From Polytrichum commune (lineage: Eukaryota > Streptophyta > Polytrichopsida > Polytrichales > Polytrichaceae), in the NCBI GenBank assembly GCA_950295325.1, contig OX485803.1, positions 7,376,001 through 7,440,000 of the forward strand: a DNA stretch of 64,000 nt, in the 5' to 3' direction. Positions 11,160 through 23,911 of this stretch are shown here, one piece after another; position 1 is the first letter of the stretch; every line of letters starts with the position of its first letter. Both the position numbers and the translations under genes were made by a program. The notes below the pieces were generated by a model. That model had not been told where the DNA came from. It searched no databases and saw only the letters and a program-made list of their open reading frames with translations.

Positions 11160-14050
11160 CTTACTTACCTTGTTGCTTAGCTACTAACCCACCTACTAAA
11201 TTTGGCTACCAACTACACAACGTAGCAAATGACAAATGCATGGGTACGGGTGCCATACCATGGAGCTTAGTTGTGTGAATAGACATTTGCATGACTAAGG
11301 GACATAGAACTTGGCCTATATACCAAGCCACCTACCTACCCAACACGGATGCATGGACCACACACTACACTAGTTATGGTAAATATTATGGCATTTGTAT
11401 AGTAAGCTCTACCCATTACAACTCTATAGTGTGGTCCTCAATATACATTATCATGCTTGAAAATAGCGTTGTACACTAGCTACACCTTGATCTTTATCCA
11501 ATCACCAAGTTCTTATTTTAATTGGAACCTATCGAGATCATTGATCGAAATAACATAAATTTGTTTCCTAAGTTGAAGGATGGAGAGAGAAAACATCCAA
11601 AATTGATACAAAGAGTAGCCGATATTTGAATGGTCAACGCACTCACAATAGCAAAGAGTTAGGAGGTGAAGTTGGTTCTTCTTGAAATAACGGGATATTT
11701 GTTGTTTGCTTATGGAAGACAAGCAATATATGAAGAGACTTCATCGTTTGAAGGGTTTGGAGGTGTTTCTTGAAGGTTGTGGTGATGAGTATCACCTTTT
11801 ACTTTGTATGTCCACACTTCAAGGAAAGTAATTGATTTGTTCAATAGATAGCGGAACATAGCACACTGTTTATAATCCAATCAAATCTATTGTAATCTAC
11901 AAAGCGGAATCCAATGTTATCCATTTTGGGTTGGTACGTAACGTCCATACACAGGTACGTTCAAACATATTTAGCGTGGATAATTTGTTACGTAGGGTGG
12001 CCCACAATATCTATTGTAATAAATGTAGTTCCATGCTACTCGTCAATTTTTGTTACTAGACCAAAAATAGCTGATTGGTGCCTTGATATCGCATGAGGCA
12101 CATCTTTCACAAGCTTTTGGTTGAAATGTTAAGCTACCTCATGGAAGTCACTTAGAAGTTTGAGCTCTTGATTTGTAGGCCCCAACCATTGAGTTTAAAG
12201 CATTATTTAGCTTGTCAAGAAGTTCTCTTTGTTTATGATGATATGTGTCTTGATGTCGAGTCACTTTGAGTGAAGCCACTTTAAACTTGCTCAAACTATT
12301 GAAAGCTTGACGATGGGTCAAGCCCTCAAATTATTTATAAAAGTTTGGCAAATCCAAAACTAAAACTTCCTAGGAGTGCATGTTTTAGGTCTAAGTGACT
12401 CGAGCTCTTGCACCTTCTACTCTAAAGAAGGGGGGTTTTTTTTTTAGAAGAGGAAATGAAACTTTGATGTCATGATGATGATATTGGTAGCACTTCGTCA
12501 AGAAATAGGTTTCAAATATGAGCATGCAAGTTTGAATTTTGTCTATGAATTTGGGATTATTGCAAGCCTTTGGAACTTTGACTATAGACCATTTGTTCAC
12601 TTATACTCAATATAAATGTATGTGTGTGTTTTTATGTTTATTAATGATCCCAATTATAAGCACGTGTGTCAACACATGAACATCCATGCCACCTTGGGGT
12701 TAGCACACGGTGTTAACCCAAGCATGATGACTCTCCTCCGCAAGTAAATGTAATACTGACAATGTTTTAAAGTGTTATAATGTTTTATGATCTCAATTTG
12801 AACCCTGGTGTTCTTGATGATAGATGACAAGTTGAGAGTGTATTTTGGTGTTCCCTACAACATTCTCCAAAATGATACAATGAGATTTACTATACATGTA
12901 TCAATACATATTTTCAAAATATCATTAGGAAGCCCTTGCCACGATGTTCATATTTGTTCTTAATCACCATGTTTATCACTACTACATGTAAAATACACTA
13001 AAGTATGCCAATAGAACTTACACACACACACACACACACACATGAAATGTATTATATCTACAATAATAATATCATTGGACCAAAGTCACATGCATACCTA
13101 TTTGCATTTTATTTTATTTTTTATTGAAATATGACATTGACCTTGAGGCCAAGAATTAACCTTCGATTTTTGGTGCACCCAATTCAACAAGCTCGGGCCA
13201 TGCCAAACCATGCACTTTTTGATTAAAAAATTCATACCACCAAATCAGCTCAGCCTCTACATGTAAAGGGGTTGGGACCGATTCCAGCCATTGGACCAAT
13301 CACAAGTGAGGATCTCAAACCTCTTACACAACGAATTAGCCAGGCCTCTAAATGTAAAGCGGCCCTAAGATTGTTTGACATTTTGCTCGTCCATGAAGTA
13401 ATCGGAGGACAATGTTGTGTATGTTCTTGGGCCCATAGAACCCATGAAGGTTGTTGAACAATGTTTATGTGAAGGCTATGAAAGTTACAAAAATAAGCCT
13501 TTGAGGTTAAACTCCCGATTGTTCTCATTTATTTTAGGCAACCCCTAACCGTCTTGGGTCCACCTTTGACAATCACCTTCCCCAACTCACACAAATTCGG
13601 GAACGGCATGTTATGGCATCGGAGTAGAGGCGCCCATAACCGATCACTTGAGAGATTGTGTGCCATAATTGGAGAAGTATAAGGTGGTGCAATATTTTCC
13701 CGTGTAGGAAGATAGAAATTAAGAGGATTGAAACTTTTTCAATGATTTTATTCCTTGAATTGAAAGTACTGCGAATATTTAAAGCCAAAAGTTGGTCTGA
13801 ACATAATATCAATGTCTATAGTATGCCATAACTAGTCATCTTAACCACCACTCAATCCTCCTCACTTTAGCACTCAAAACTAGGACATGTGTTAGGGCAC
13901 TATTGATTCCAACCCGATTGAAGTTCGGTCCCCACCTGATCAAAATTGTGGTACCCTAGCTATAGATTGCTGATGGGATCATGATTGGGAATAGGCGCCT
14001 CTACTATATTAGGCCATGTTAAGAGCATTGGACATGTGGATGCCTAGTCA
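11160..14050. other. Intergenic, no gene recognised
   Basis: No coding region with a recognisable motif was found on either strand. A (CA)n microsatellite lies at about 13019-13041. A terminus-like word aatgtaaagcggccctaag near 13351-13369 resembles MITE ends elsewhere in the window, but no partner end was found. Confidence 0.4.
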
Positions 14051-14055
14051 CGTAA

Positions 14056-14539
14056 GGGCCACTTCACACACAAGCCAAGAGCCGTGACCATGAAGTTGTG
14101 AGAGCCCAAAGGAAAGTGTCCAAAGGTTGTCCTAAGACACCTCCAAAACCATGTAGTGGGGTCACGGACCCTCAAGTGTAGTGTGAAGTCATATGTGACC
14201 TGACCCTCAATTTCTATTCATGTGGGTCCTTACACATGTTAAAATAAAATAAATCAAAGGTTGTGAGTGTTCGGAGTGCCACGGTCTCCTTATTTTGTGT
14301 TAGGCCTACCTCCAAGAGGTGGTTTTTGAAAATAATCCAAGTGACCATGATACATGATCCATTTGATGCCATGTAGGAATCCATGTAGACTTTACATCGA
14401 TCTTGCATTCACATACTCCATTGGTCCCTCAAGGGTAGTGTGAAGCGAACTTGGGCCGGCTCCGCCTTTTCCACCAACGAGAGTGCTTGAAGTGAAGTGT
14501 AATGGTCACGGGCTCTCAATCTAGTGTGTCCAGTGGCCC
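14056..14539. mobile_element. Possible MITE with GGGCCACTT termini
   Basis: Left end GGGCCACTTCACACACAAG and inverted right end GGGCCACTGGACACACTAG match at about 14 of 19 positions. Flanks are TAA and TAG. Length 484 bp is close to the other TTA-type MITEs here. The duplication is imperfect, so the call is tentative. Confidence 0.4.
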
Positions 14540-15539
14540 TAGGTCATTATTGGCCTTTAGGGGTTAGATAGGTAGGTCAAGATGCCAACCCCAAACCCAA
14601 TGGGCATAAGAGCTCAAGACCACCCCCCTACTTTACTTACATCCATTTCCTATGTACGCCCCAATAGGCCCAAAACCAACTACTAATACAAGGCCCATAC
14701 ATTCACTTTTGGCCCGGGATATGACTACCCAATCGCTCATCCACGGGGGTAATGAGAAGATCATGCTTTGTGGAGCACATGAAGGTTGTATGAGTAATGT
14801 AATGTGAAGAATGATAACTGGGTGCAAGCATGGTACAGTGGACCAAAATAGTGCTCTGGTATATCAAAACCATAATTTTTTTGGTCAAAGGCTTAAAAGT
14901 AGTAGCAGAGTGTTGTTAAGATTAGTTTTTTTTTCATGATGACATTTGTTTTCGTGTTAATTACTCAAATGTAGAACATGAAGTTGAGATTTTGAATACT
15001 TATCATTAAAAGTGATGCTCAAAAAAACAAATGGTTGAGTCTGGTTTTGAACATAGATTTCGTGACCTTAACTATTTTGAAGTTGGATTTTTTTCATGTT
15101 GCTTGCATTCATAATATACTTGAGGGCATCATCACAAAAATTTGTAGAAAACCATTAATTTAATGTAATTTAATGTAATTTTAAACAATTTTAAGACGGT
15201 CACTTGTTCAATATCACCTACTTGCACACCACTTGCACCATCTTTTAAAATATGTAGATTGTTTCTTCGAATTCTTTTTGTCATCATAAATTGCATGGCT
15301 TTATAGATCAATATGTTTTAAAATTTTCTATGATTGTTTTCTTCACAAAATTCAAAGTTAGTGTATAAGATTGACTCACTTTCACTTAGCACTAGGCATG
15401 GATCATGAGTTGTCCACTTCAGAGTGCTTACACCCAAGTATAAAAATTAAAAGGGCAACAAGGTCAAGTTGTAATGACAAACCCCAATGTTAAACCAAAC
15501 CTAAGGTATGCGGGCCTAACTTTATTACTTATTTTTAAT

Positions 15540-16300
15540 TCATTTTTAAATTAATTTTATCATACTTGAGTGGTATATGGTTAGGTGTGGATATAAGAAC
15601 AGACACCCAAAAAAATAAGGCATGTGTTTAAATAAAATGGGACCATGAGCTCAAAGTTTGGTATCCGTTATGAAGTCAGTAGTCAACATGCTTGGGGGAG
15701 AGATGTATGACCATTTAATGAGCATAAAAACCTTCACTTTGGTAATGATTAAAAAAATTATATGAATTAAAAAAATTATGAGGTGAATGGATGTAGGCAC
15801 ATAACTTTACTCAACGACGTGGGCCTTCATAATATAACAATTGGATGTTGGGAGTTCAGTGTCAATAGGAGTCTCCCCATGCAACTTTTCGAGCATCCAA
15901 GTGTTATGTTTTTTGGGGCCCACTGAAGAAGAGCTACATGATGAGTAATATTACGCACAAATTGGATTTGTGCATTATCTCGCACTTATTGTGTGTTTTG
16001 TATCTTTAGGTAGACATGCCTGATTTGGTTGCTTACCTCAATTGGACACCTATTTTGGAGTGGTATGTGGTTAGGTGTGGCTTCATGAATGGATACTAGA
16101 AAGACATGTGTTTAAAAGAGATTGGATTGCGTTATGTATATATGACAAATATTATAGGTTCAATAATCTACGTGATTTGGGGGGGGGGGCTACATGATCA
16201 TTTAATGAGCATGGTAATCTTCACTTTGACATTGAAATAAGATATTCATATGAGCTCCAGAAATTACGAGAAAAATGGCTTTAGACTTGATTTGGATTTG
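15540..16300. repeat. Two direct copies of a dispersed repeat family
   Basis: Two stretches (about 15560-15720 and 16045-16230) share agtggtatgtggttaggtg, gacatgtgtttaa and catgatcatttaatgagcat words. Further copies occur at 16460-16740 (same direction), 17000-17310 (inverted) and in introns of the two-pore channel gene (52430-52640 and, inverted, 54830-55090). A run of ten Gs occurs near 16180. The transposon class is not determined. Confidence 0.55.
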
Positions 16301-16309
16301 CTAACCATC

Positions 16310-17310
16310 TTGTACTATTGGTGTGTCTCATATCCTAGTAGAAGTGGGTTTGTCGGGGAAAAAAAACCATTTAAACCCCGTCTGCCTTACTAACTCAAAA
16401 CCAACCCCCCTACATACTAAAAGGTAGATGGGTCTTAAGTGGCTCATTTCTTAATTGGACCCCTAGATTTGATTGGTATGTGGTTCGGTGAGGATTAACG
16501 AGCAAACATCATAAAGACACATGTTTAAGGGAGATTGGGCTACATTTTCAAATGCTAATAACTACTCTACACTCAATAGATAACACAATTGGGAGCCAAT
16601 TATGAAATCAACAAACATGTAGTTCCAATAAGCATAACTAAATAAGACGAGGTCCAATTTTCAATCCAGTTTTTGCAAATGTTTCATTATGTATTTCTAA
16701 TGCAACATGATATTTTGTTCTATAAATCTAGTTGGTAGAAGTTGGAGAACATGAAAATGAACCAATCAACACCCACATACCTTATGCCTAAGGAGTGAAT
16801 GGAAGTAGTGAGCAGGGGGTTGGTTTTGAGTTATTAAGGTAAATGGTTTTTCATTGGTTACCTTTCAAGGTAGATGGGTTCCGCAATGGTTACTTTTCCC
16901 GACTAGCCCACTTCTACTAGGATATGAAAACAAGCCATTAAGGTATGTGGGGTGTTATTTGATTCATTTTTCACGGTCTCCAACTTGTACCAATTAGATT
17001 TACACAGTGAAATCCATGTTGCATTAGCAAATCTACAATGAAACATTTGCAAAACCCGGCTCGAAAATCAAACCTCCCTTGATTTAGTTATGGTTATCGG
17101 AATTGCATGTTTGCTGATTTCTTGATTGGATATACAAGTCCTTCCAATTGTGTTCACTGATGAGTGTAGAGTAGTTATTAGTATTTGAAAACGTAGTCCA
17201 ATTTCTCTTAAACATGTGTCTTTATGATGTTTGCTCTTTGATCTTCACTACATCACATACCAATCAAATATAGGGGTCTAGTTAAAAAAACGAGCCACTT
17301 AACCCCTAAT
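16310..17310. repeat. Compound inverted repeats, order X-Y-X'-Y'
   Basis: Segment X (about 16317-16410, including catatcctagtagaagtggg) reappears inverted at about 16820-16945. Segment Y (about 16440-16720, including aagacacatgtttaagggag) reappears inverted at about 17000-17310. Because each is inverted in place, this is not a simple palindrome. It suggests two overlapping insertions of one repeat family or a rearranged fold-back. Confidence 0.6.
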
Positions 17311-17939
17311 GTCCTATGCAATCATAATATGGGTTGTGAGCAGTTCACTATCACCCCTTTGACTACGACTCTGATGGTTTCTTGACTATTTCAACTACTC
17401 CTCTTGTTCATGTTCAAGTCTACTTTGTTCTACCACATGATTTTTTTTCTTCGATTTGATAGAATTAGGTATTTTTGGATTAATTCAAATACGGAAGTGT
17501 GCTCTCAATTAGTTTATAGTGGAACTGATCCACAAACCAAAACTTGACATTTGTCACCGTTGCCTCAATTCGCAAAGCTTCCCAAAAAATCACAAACTAA
17601 TGGTTTCAAGATTCGTAAGCTGATTCGAGTAGGTATATTGCCCCTCTTTCGAACGAGGGTAATATTTTGTCATTTGGAGATGGTTTGAGTGTAGGTTCGA
17701 TAAAAAACCCAACCCTAATTTCATTTCTAAACATTTACCCCTCAAGACCACTATTGACATTCCTATTATAATCTCCTATATAATAAATCTTTAACGTTTA
17801 GAATTTGAACTGTAAGTATCCACCTCTAACCTGCAAACATCTATACGGTTGGATTTGTCAAAAAAACTTCAGATCTTCAGCTATGGTCGCTGAAATTGAG
17901 GTTACAATTTCCGGGCAGATTTTTGGGAAATTGGGCGTG

Positions 17940-18456
17940 GGAAGTTAGGGGTTAAGACCAGTCTGCGTTAGCCGCACTGACTCCCTCCGATCACAGCTGG
18001 GCGGCCCGCAGCCGTCCCCAGCCCCGGAAACCGGGCCCTCCGGTCCCCACCCACCCTTTTTCCCTACTTCCACTCCGGGCAGCCCGCTCTCCCCCACTGC
18101 CCGCTGCCCGAAGGCTGCCCGCGCGCCCCCCTGGCTTCCCCTACGTTTGCCCTTTCCCTGCTCGCCAGCCTTCGCTCCATCTCGCTGCGCTGTGCCTCTC
18201 CTCTCTCGCTGAGCGGCGTGTCGGCGCTCTCTCGCCCCCTCCCTCTCCCTCAAATCCCTCAAAAGCCGTTTTGCCCAAGCCAATTAGGTCGCCTACTCTC
18301 CCTCACTACCGCAGATCCAAGAACAGGGAGAGAAGAAAAGGCACACACCAGCAGCAGCAGTAGGGCGCCGCAAGCCAGAGTTGAGAGAGCCTTTTAGTTG
18401 CAGGCGCTGCTCTTGTGGTGTTCTTTCCGCCTCTGGCCGCGGGTTCTTGCAGGAAC
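17940..18456 (+). promoter_or_regulatory. GC- and CT-rich promoter / 5' UTR of NAP1
   Basis: Base composition shifts sharply from AT-rich intergenic DNA to GC-rich, CpG-containing sequence at about 17940, with CT-rich tracts near 18190-18260 (ctctctcgccccctccctc). There is no convincing TATA box. CT-rich, TATA-less core promoters are common in housekeeping plant genes. The exact start site cannot be read from sequence. Confidence 0.5.
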
Positions 18457-21400
18457 ATGAGCAACAAGCAAGACAGTGGTGAGGGAGCACCTGCGGCGTA
18501 CTCGATGGCGGATCTCGGGGCTTCTCTTCCCCCTGGCCCTGGAGGTGCACCACATAACCCGCTCCAGATGCATTTTTTTTTTCGAATCTGTGTTCCGTTA
18601 GGGTTTGGCAAAAAGAGAGGCGGTGCAATCAGGTTTTAGATGTGGTGTGCAGAGCGCGTGATTTTATCGTTTGTTTGTGTTTTGATGTCGTTTACTGCGT
18701 TTGTGTTTTAAGGGGTATATGCCCTTGTTGATGTGGAGAGGGAAAGATTTTGATTGTTTGGAAAGTTTTTGTAACCCTAGCGGCCGGTGGATTCAACCGC
18801 TTGACCTAATCTTTGGGGTTACTCTCGTTCTTTCTTCTGGAATCACGTGGAACCTGCTGCCTTTTTCATGTGGAAAGTCAGGTTCTTCTAATGACGGTAA
18901 CCGGATGACTGAGTGCCGTAGGGTGGAATAAAGAGGCAAATATATGGTGTAGGTTTTGGAGCTGGAAACAGGGTCTCATTGTTGATGGGAACGATTGACC
19001 AGTTTTGAACTCGGGAAGATTTCTAACAATGTCGACATGAAGGATTTATTTTTCCCATGCTGATCATGTTGCTTGAACTGGTGTCGCTGTGGGTCGTTGT
19101 TGAATAAACCTTTATGCATGTGCTCGGAGATTGGAATATGTGTGAAACAGAATTTTCTGCCATGGATTCAATGTAAAAGAAGATGTGAATTCACATCTCC
19201 TAATGTCAGGTGTCGTTGAAAAGATTTCTAACGACAGTGAACACCTGCAAGCAGCTGATGAGCAGCCTGTGGCAATCTCATCATCTAAGGGTTAGTGATG
19301 CTATGTACAGTTCGATAACCTGAAAAAATCATAAAAATGGGTTATTCTTCTTCTAACTCCTTTTTTTCTTCTAATTATATATCAGATTTACTTATCTGGA
19401 AACAATATTCCTTCGTAAAGAACTGTACGAACTTGTAATGGACCTCAAAGTTTTCGAAAATTGCTACCTGTGGACTCGAAACCTCACAATAGGATTATCT
19501 GGTGACGGTATCTATTATTTGTGAGACTTCTGAACTAATAAGTTGATTTGTGTGTTTCTCCTTTGCAGCTCTAAGTGCTGCAGATCGTGCAGGTTTGGTG
19601 AATGTTTTGAAGGTTCGCACTCCTGCCAGTTTTAAATTAAACGGTTTTCCTAGTGTCTGGCTGCAGTCCATTTATCTTCACATTGCATACCCCCTCCCCC
19701 GACATGCAACTGTAATTCTAGGTTGCTTGAGGTTAAGGTTAAATTAAGCTAATGATCAAATTGCTGAAGCTTTGAGATATTAAAACATATTTCTAGAAAT
19801 TATAAGGAACAAGCGTAGGTGTTTCTTGCTTGGGCTTATGAGATTCGAGATTGAATTTATGCAGGATAAGTTGCAATATCTGGCTGGACAACCATCAGGA
19901 TACATAGACACTCTTCCAAAGAAGGTCAAGAGACGTGTTACAGTTCTGCAGGAAATCCAGGTTGGTATATACCTTCACGACATCCCTCGAGCCAATGTGT
20001 TTTGATTTTAACTCATGTTTTATCGAACGTTGTCGGACCTATTCAATATATGTTTGGTGATTTACATATGCACTTGATAATGGAAGTGAAGGCGCTTGCA
20101 AGTACGAGGACATCTGACCACTTGAATTTTGTGGTCTGACAGAGTGTACATGATGAGCTTGAAGCTAAGTTCCATGAAGAGAGAACTGCACTTGAAGCCA
20201 AGTATCAGAAGTTGTATGAACCGCTGTACATTAAGGTATGCCTATCCTATTGAGAACCATCTTAAGCAAAGGTGTTCGCATATTTTGATGTTTTGCTCAT
20301 ACTTCACTACATCAGACTGCGTGACGAAAACTCTGTTGCTCACATGTTTTGTTTGTACAAGGGCGGAAATTGGTAACACTTCAATGCTGCGGTCAATGGC
20401 TATTTTTCTATCATGAAGCTTTTCTAACAGACATGGACGTTGTCTGATATTTTTGTTGGACGTTATCAATCTCTGTAACAGAGGTCAGATATTGTGAATG
20501 GCGTTGTTGAGGTTGAGCCTGCCAAGGATGAAACTCCTGAGGCTGATGCCCCTACTGAAGAGGGAAAGGAAGAAGGTATGCTTCTGTTCGAAGTTTTGTT
20601 CGTTAGTCATTAACTTGGATAAGACTAGGCAGAGTAGAAGTGTCTCAGGATGTGTTCTCACATTCTCGTGAATATGTGAATGGTGTTACAGAGAAGGGTG
20701 TACCTGAGTTCTGGCTCACTGCAATGAAGACAAATGAGGTTTTGGGCATGCAGGTGAATTTAAGAGTACTTTGAGGTTTCGAGTATATTTTCTGGGATTT
20801 TCCTTGGCTTCTGTGATGTTTGGGATATGATGAGGAATGCCCAATATGTTCTTCTGTTACACAATTTTCGATTTGTGTTTTGGACAAGGGTTGTCTTACT
20901 GACTTCCGTGATTTTTGGACAGATCACTGAGCGTGATGAAGCCGCTCTGAAAGCTTTGAAGGATATTAAATGGATTAACCTTGAAGATAACAAAGGCTTT
21001 AAACTTGACTTCTACTTTGACACAAACCCGTACTTCAAGAATACAGTGGTATGTTTACTTAATTGAAGTTGTGCTGTGCTCTTTTTGAGATTGTTGGATG
21101 TGAATCTGGCTACAAGTGATTGGTTCTTTTACACACTTGTCAATCTCTGTTTCTTTTCCTTATGAAGGTGATCTTTGTGATTGGCAGCTGAGCAAGACAT
21201 ATCACATGATTGACGATGATGAACCTATCTTAGAGCGTGCTGTCGGGTAAGCTTCTTCATGATGGCAGCAACGTTTTGTGGTTTTCTTCTATCGTATATA
21301 TTTTGTCAGGTTCTGATGCCGTTTTTGTAATCAGGACGGAGATTGAGTGGGTTGCTGGAAAGAACTTGACACAGAAGGTCTTGAAAAAGAAGCCAAAGAA

Positions 21401-22432
21401 GGGAGCTAAGAACACGAAGCCAGTAACCAAAACTGAACAATGTGAAAGCTTCTTCAACTTCTTCAACCCTCCCCAAGTGCCTGATGATGATGACATTGAT
21501 CAAGACACGGTAAAGCATTGTTTCTGTGATTTCATTCTGTCCGTTTTCAAAGCAAACGAGCTCTTTGAGGACTCCTTCCTTTGACAATACTCACTCTAAA
21601 CTCCAATCTGATTTCTTTGTCCATCCTATTTCAGGCCGAGCAGCTCCAAGACTTGATGGAGCAAGACTACGATATTGGGTACGTGCATTTTCTCATTTAT
21701 ATAATATTATTGTCCTGTAGGGGATGATCGAAAACCAGCTCGATGTGGTCTCAACTGGACCATTCTGCGGTATCCTTCTCACTAACGCAATGTCTGTTGC
21801 CATTGTCGCAGATCCACAATAAGGGACAAGATTATTCCCCATGCAGTTTCCTGGTTTACTGGAGAGGCTTTGCAAGGAGAGGACTTCGAAGACGATGATG
21901 AGGAAGGTGACGATGATGAAGACGATGATGAGGACGACGAAGATGATGATGATGAGGAAGACGATGATGAGGATGAGGAAGATGATGATGAGGAGGAAGT
22001 CCGTGGACGCAACAAGGTATAAGTTTCATTCCTTGCTCAATCTTACTTGTGAATGTTCTTATCCTCACTTGTGGTTATTCTTAAAGAACATGCTTTCTAA
22101 GAATATGTGATAATTTCCCCCTTTTAGCATGTTTGTTTCTGTATACTGACATTTCCTTGTGTTTTGTTGTCTGCAGCGCACAGGTCCTGCAGTAAAGGTA
22201 ACTTGACTACTTCTTTTCCACGGGGGCTCTAGCTCCGGCAAACTCTTGTCAAACCTTCCTATGCAACATGCATATTCTTAGCTCCTCAAAAGTCTATTTA
22301 CCTATTAATCAATTTATTAGTTGTTATCAACAACTGTACTCAATCCTTACTTGTTATCAGGGTGGTGCACCAAAGTCAGCTGGTGGGCAGCAGCAAAGTG
22401 GTGAACAACCCCCAGAATGCAAACAGCAGTAA
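18457..22432 (+). CDS. NAP1: Nucleosome assembly protein 1 (NAP1) histone chaperone, 14 exons
   Basis: NAP1 binds H2A-H2B and helps nucleosome assembly, shuttling between cytoplasm and nucleus. Exons by GT-AG junctions: 18457-18544, 19210-19290, 19569-19612, 19865-19960, 20143-20235, 20482-20575, 20692-20753, 20923-21048, 21188-21246, 21335-21509, 21635-21678, 21812-22016, 22177-22197, 22361-22432; total 1260 nt, 419 residues, frame kept throughout. Family landmarks: [11 protein letters not shown], the long dimerisation helix ([17 protein letters not shown]), [24 protein letters not shown], the KKKPKKG basic stretch, [23 protein letters not shown], then an acidic Asp/Glu tail. It ends ECKQQ, a CaaX farnesylation motif as in plant NAP1 proteins. 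The N-terminus is longer than usual because of exon 2, whose sequence is not a family landmark. An in-frame ATG at 18415 is an alternative start; 18457 (MSNK) fits the family better. Confidence 0.93.
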
Positions 22433-23520
22433 ATTTACGAGCCGGAGGGACAAACAGTTATGGAGTTCAGAGCTGATTGTTGAGTTATAGCAGCCTCTCT
22501 CAAAAGAGGATCAAATTGGCAAGGCACTTCGACGTTTCACTCTAGTTTTAAATATAGAAGGTCTGTGTGTTGCACCTACTTTGATATTTAGTAAGTAAAA
22601 GCCCAATTGGTACAAGAGTATTGGAAGCGTCTCTCTATGTGGGATAAGGCAAAGGAATTGAATTATAGTGCATCGTGCATAACGCTTGGAATTGGAAGCG
22701 CTTTCACGTCATTGGTGTGGCTCCCACCATTCATTGTCCTAGTTCTCTTTCCCTTTTGTTGCCAGTTTAGTGTTTGTCAGAACTGATTATACAGAGCTGA
22801 GGTACGTTTTTCGCGGAATAGGGTGTTTTTCGCGGAACAGAAAACGAAAGCTGCCTTATGCACCAATTTTGTTTGCCTGAGGAGATCATTTATATGCCTT
22901 TTCCTTTCATCATTTCATTTTAAGGTCTCTCAAATTTCCAGCGAGAAATTTCTACTGTGAGCCGTTTTCCATTCGTTTTTAGTGTACATTCTGTCCAAAG
23001 GGTCGATTGCTTTTCCACTCTGTTGATTTATATACACTTCAACTATATAATCCATCAACCGACATGATCTCGATACGGTACATGATTCATTTTTAGAATT
23101 GCTTCTGTGAAGTTTTACTTGAGCATCACTTGTCTACAACAGTCTTTATGTACGCTTCTTTTTGCGTATGAAAGGACCAATACTGGTAATTGTATTCAAT
23201 TGCACAATTTGCAAATACATCTAATTTGCAAGTACATCTATAAGCAAAGACTCTGGTCAAAGGAGCACTGCAACGGGTTAACAAACAACCTCTGCTTGGA
23301 TACGAGTTAAAAATAAGATACATCAAGGTTCGTGTCTGTTAACTCGGTTTTCATAATTCACATCTATGAACACATATCTATTGCAAGCACAAACAGTCTA
23401 TTTTGATTACAACGCAAATATTAATAAGGCGACCCTTGACAACTGAAAGCAAGACCACTGTTTGGTCGAGGTAGGAAACGCACTCCGTCACTCTGGCACA
23501 CTGCATGCGAGTTACTGCAT
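22433..23520. other. NAP1 3' UTR and downstream intergenic
   Basis: The first few hundred bases after the stop codon are probably the 3' UTR, with AT-rich stretches; no certain poly(A) signal was assigned. Nothing else coding is recognised. Confidence 0.4.
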
Positions 23521-23526
23521 GCAACC

Positions 23527-23602
23527 GTTTGAGAATTAAGCTCACAGGTTTTGTACACACAGATTTATAAGTCCTCAAAACCTGTGAGCTTAATTCTCAA
23601 AC
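23527..23602. repeat. Perfect 27-bp inverted repeat (hairpin)
   Basis: Bases 23527-23553 (starting gtttgagaattaagctcac) are an exact reverse complement of 23576-23602, separated by a 22-base loop. It stands alone, without flanking transposon ends. It could be a recent snap-back duplication or a small-RNA precursor. Confidence 0.85.
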
Positions 23603-23693
23603 TTGGCTGACTTTATAAGCAATGTCAGTTCTTGGGCAAAAGTCTGTGGTGTCCTTACCTAAAATTCTTGGCAGATTGGCAACTCAAAGGTCC

Positions 23694-23911
23694 GCACCAA
23701 ATATGATATTTAGCGTCACTTACAACCTGAAATCACACAATTATATCTATTAACTGTATCTCATATTTAACCAACAAATGTCAAATTGGTTGTTGGGACC
23801 TTATAGAGCTTCAACAACTTTAGTTGACAAAAGGTTACATCGATAACAGAAAGGTATAGCACCATGTGACTCCAAATAGTAAGTGACACTATGTGTCATA
23901 TTTAATGTGGT
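23694..23911. mobile_element. Small TIR element, same family as 7049-7239
   Basis: Left end caccaaatatgatatttag then gtcacttac, and the right end inverted (ccacattaaatatgacac, gtcacttactatttgg), form imperfect terminal inverted repeats of about 50 bp. Size and terminal words match the element at 7049-7239. Flanking duplication is unclear. Confidence 0.5.

Noticed and set aside
13019-13041. CRISPR-like or functional repeat
   Set aside because: It is a plain (CA)n microsatellite.
17945-18639. Several 75-112-residue frames upstream of and across NAP1 exon 1
   Set aside because: The GC-rich promoter lacks stops by composition; only the NAP1 frame from 18457 has family support.
21782-22068. Antisense open frame coding for a poly-Ser protein, and a poly-Met/Lys frame on the plus strand
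   Set aside because: Both are shadows of the Asp/Glu-rich acidic tail exon of NAP1, whose GAT/GAA repeats stay open in all frames.
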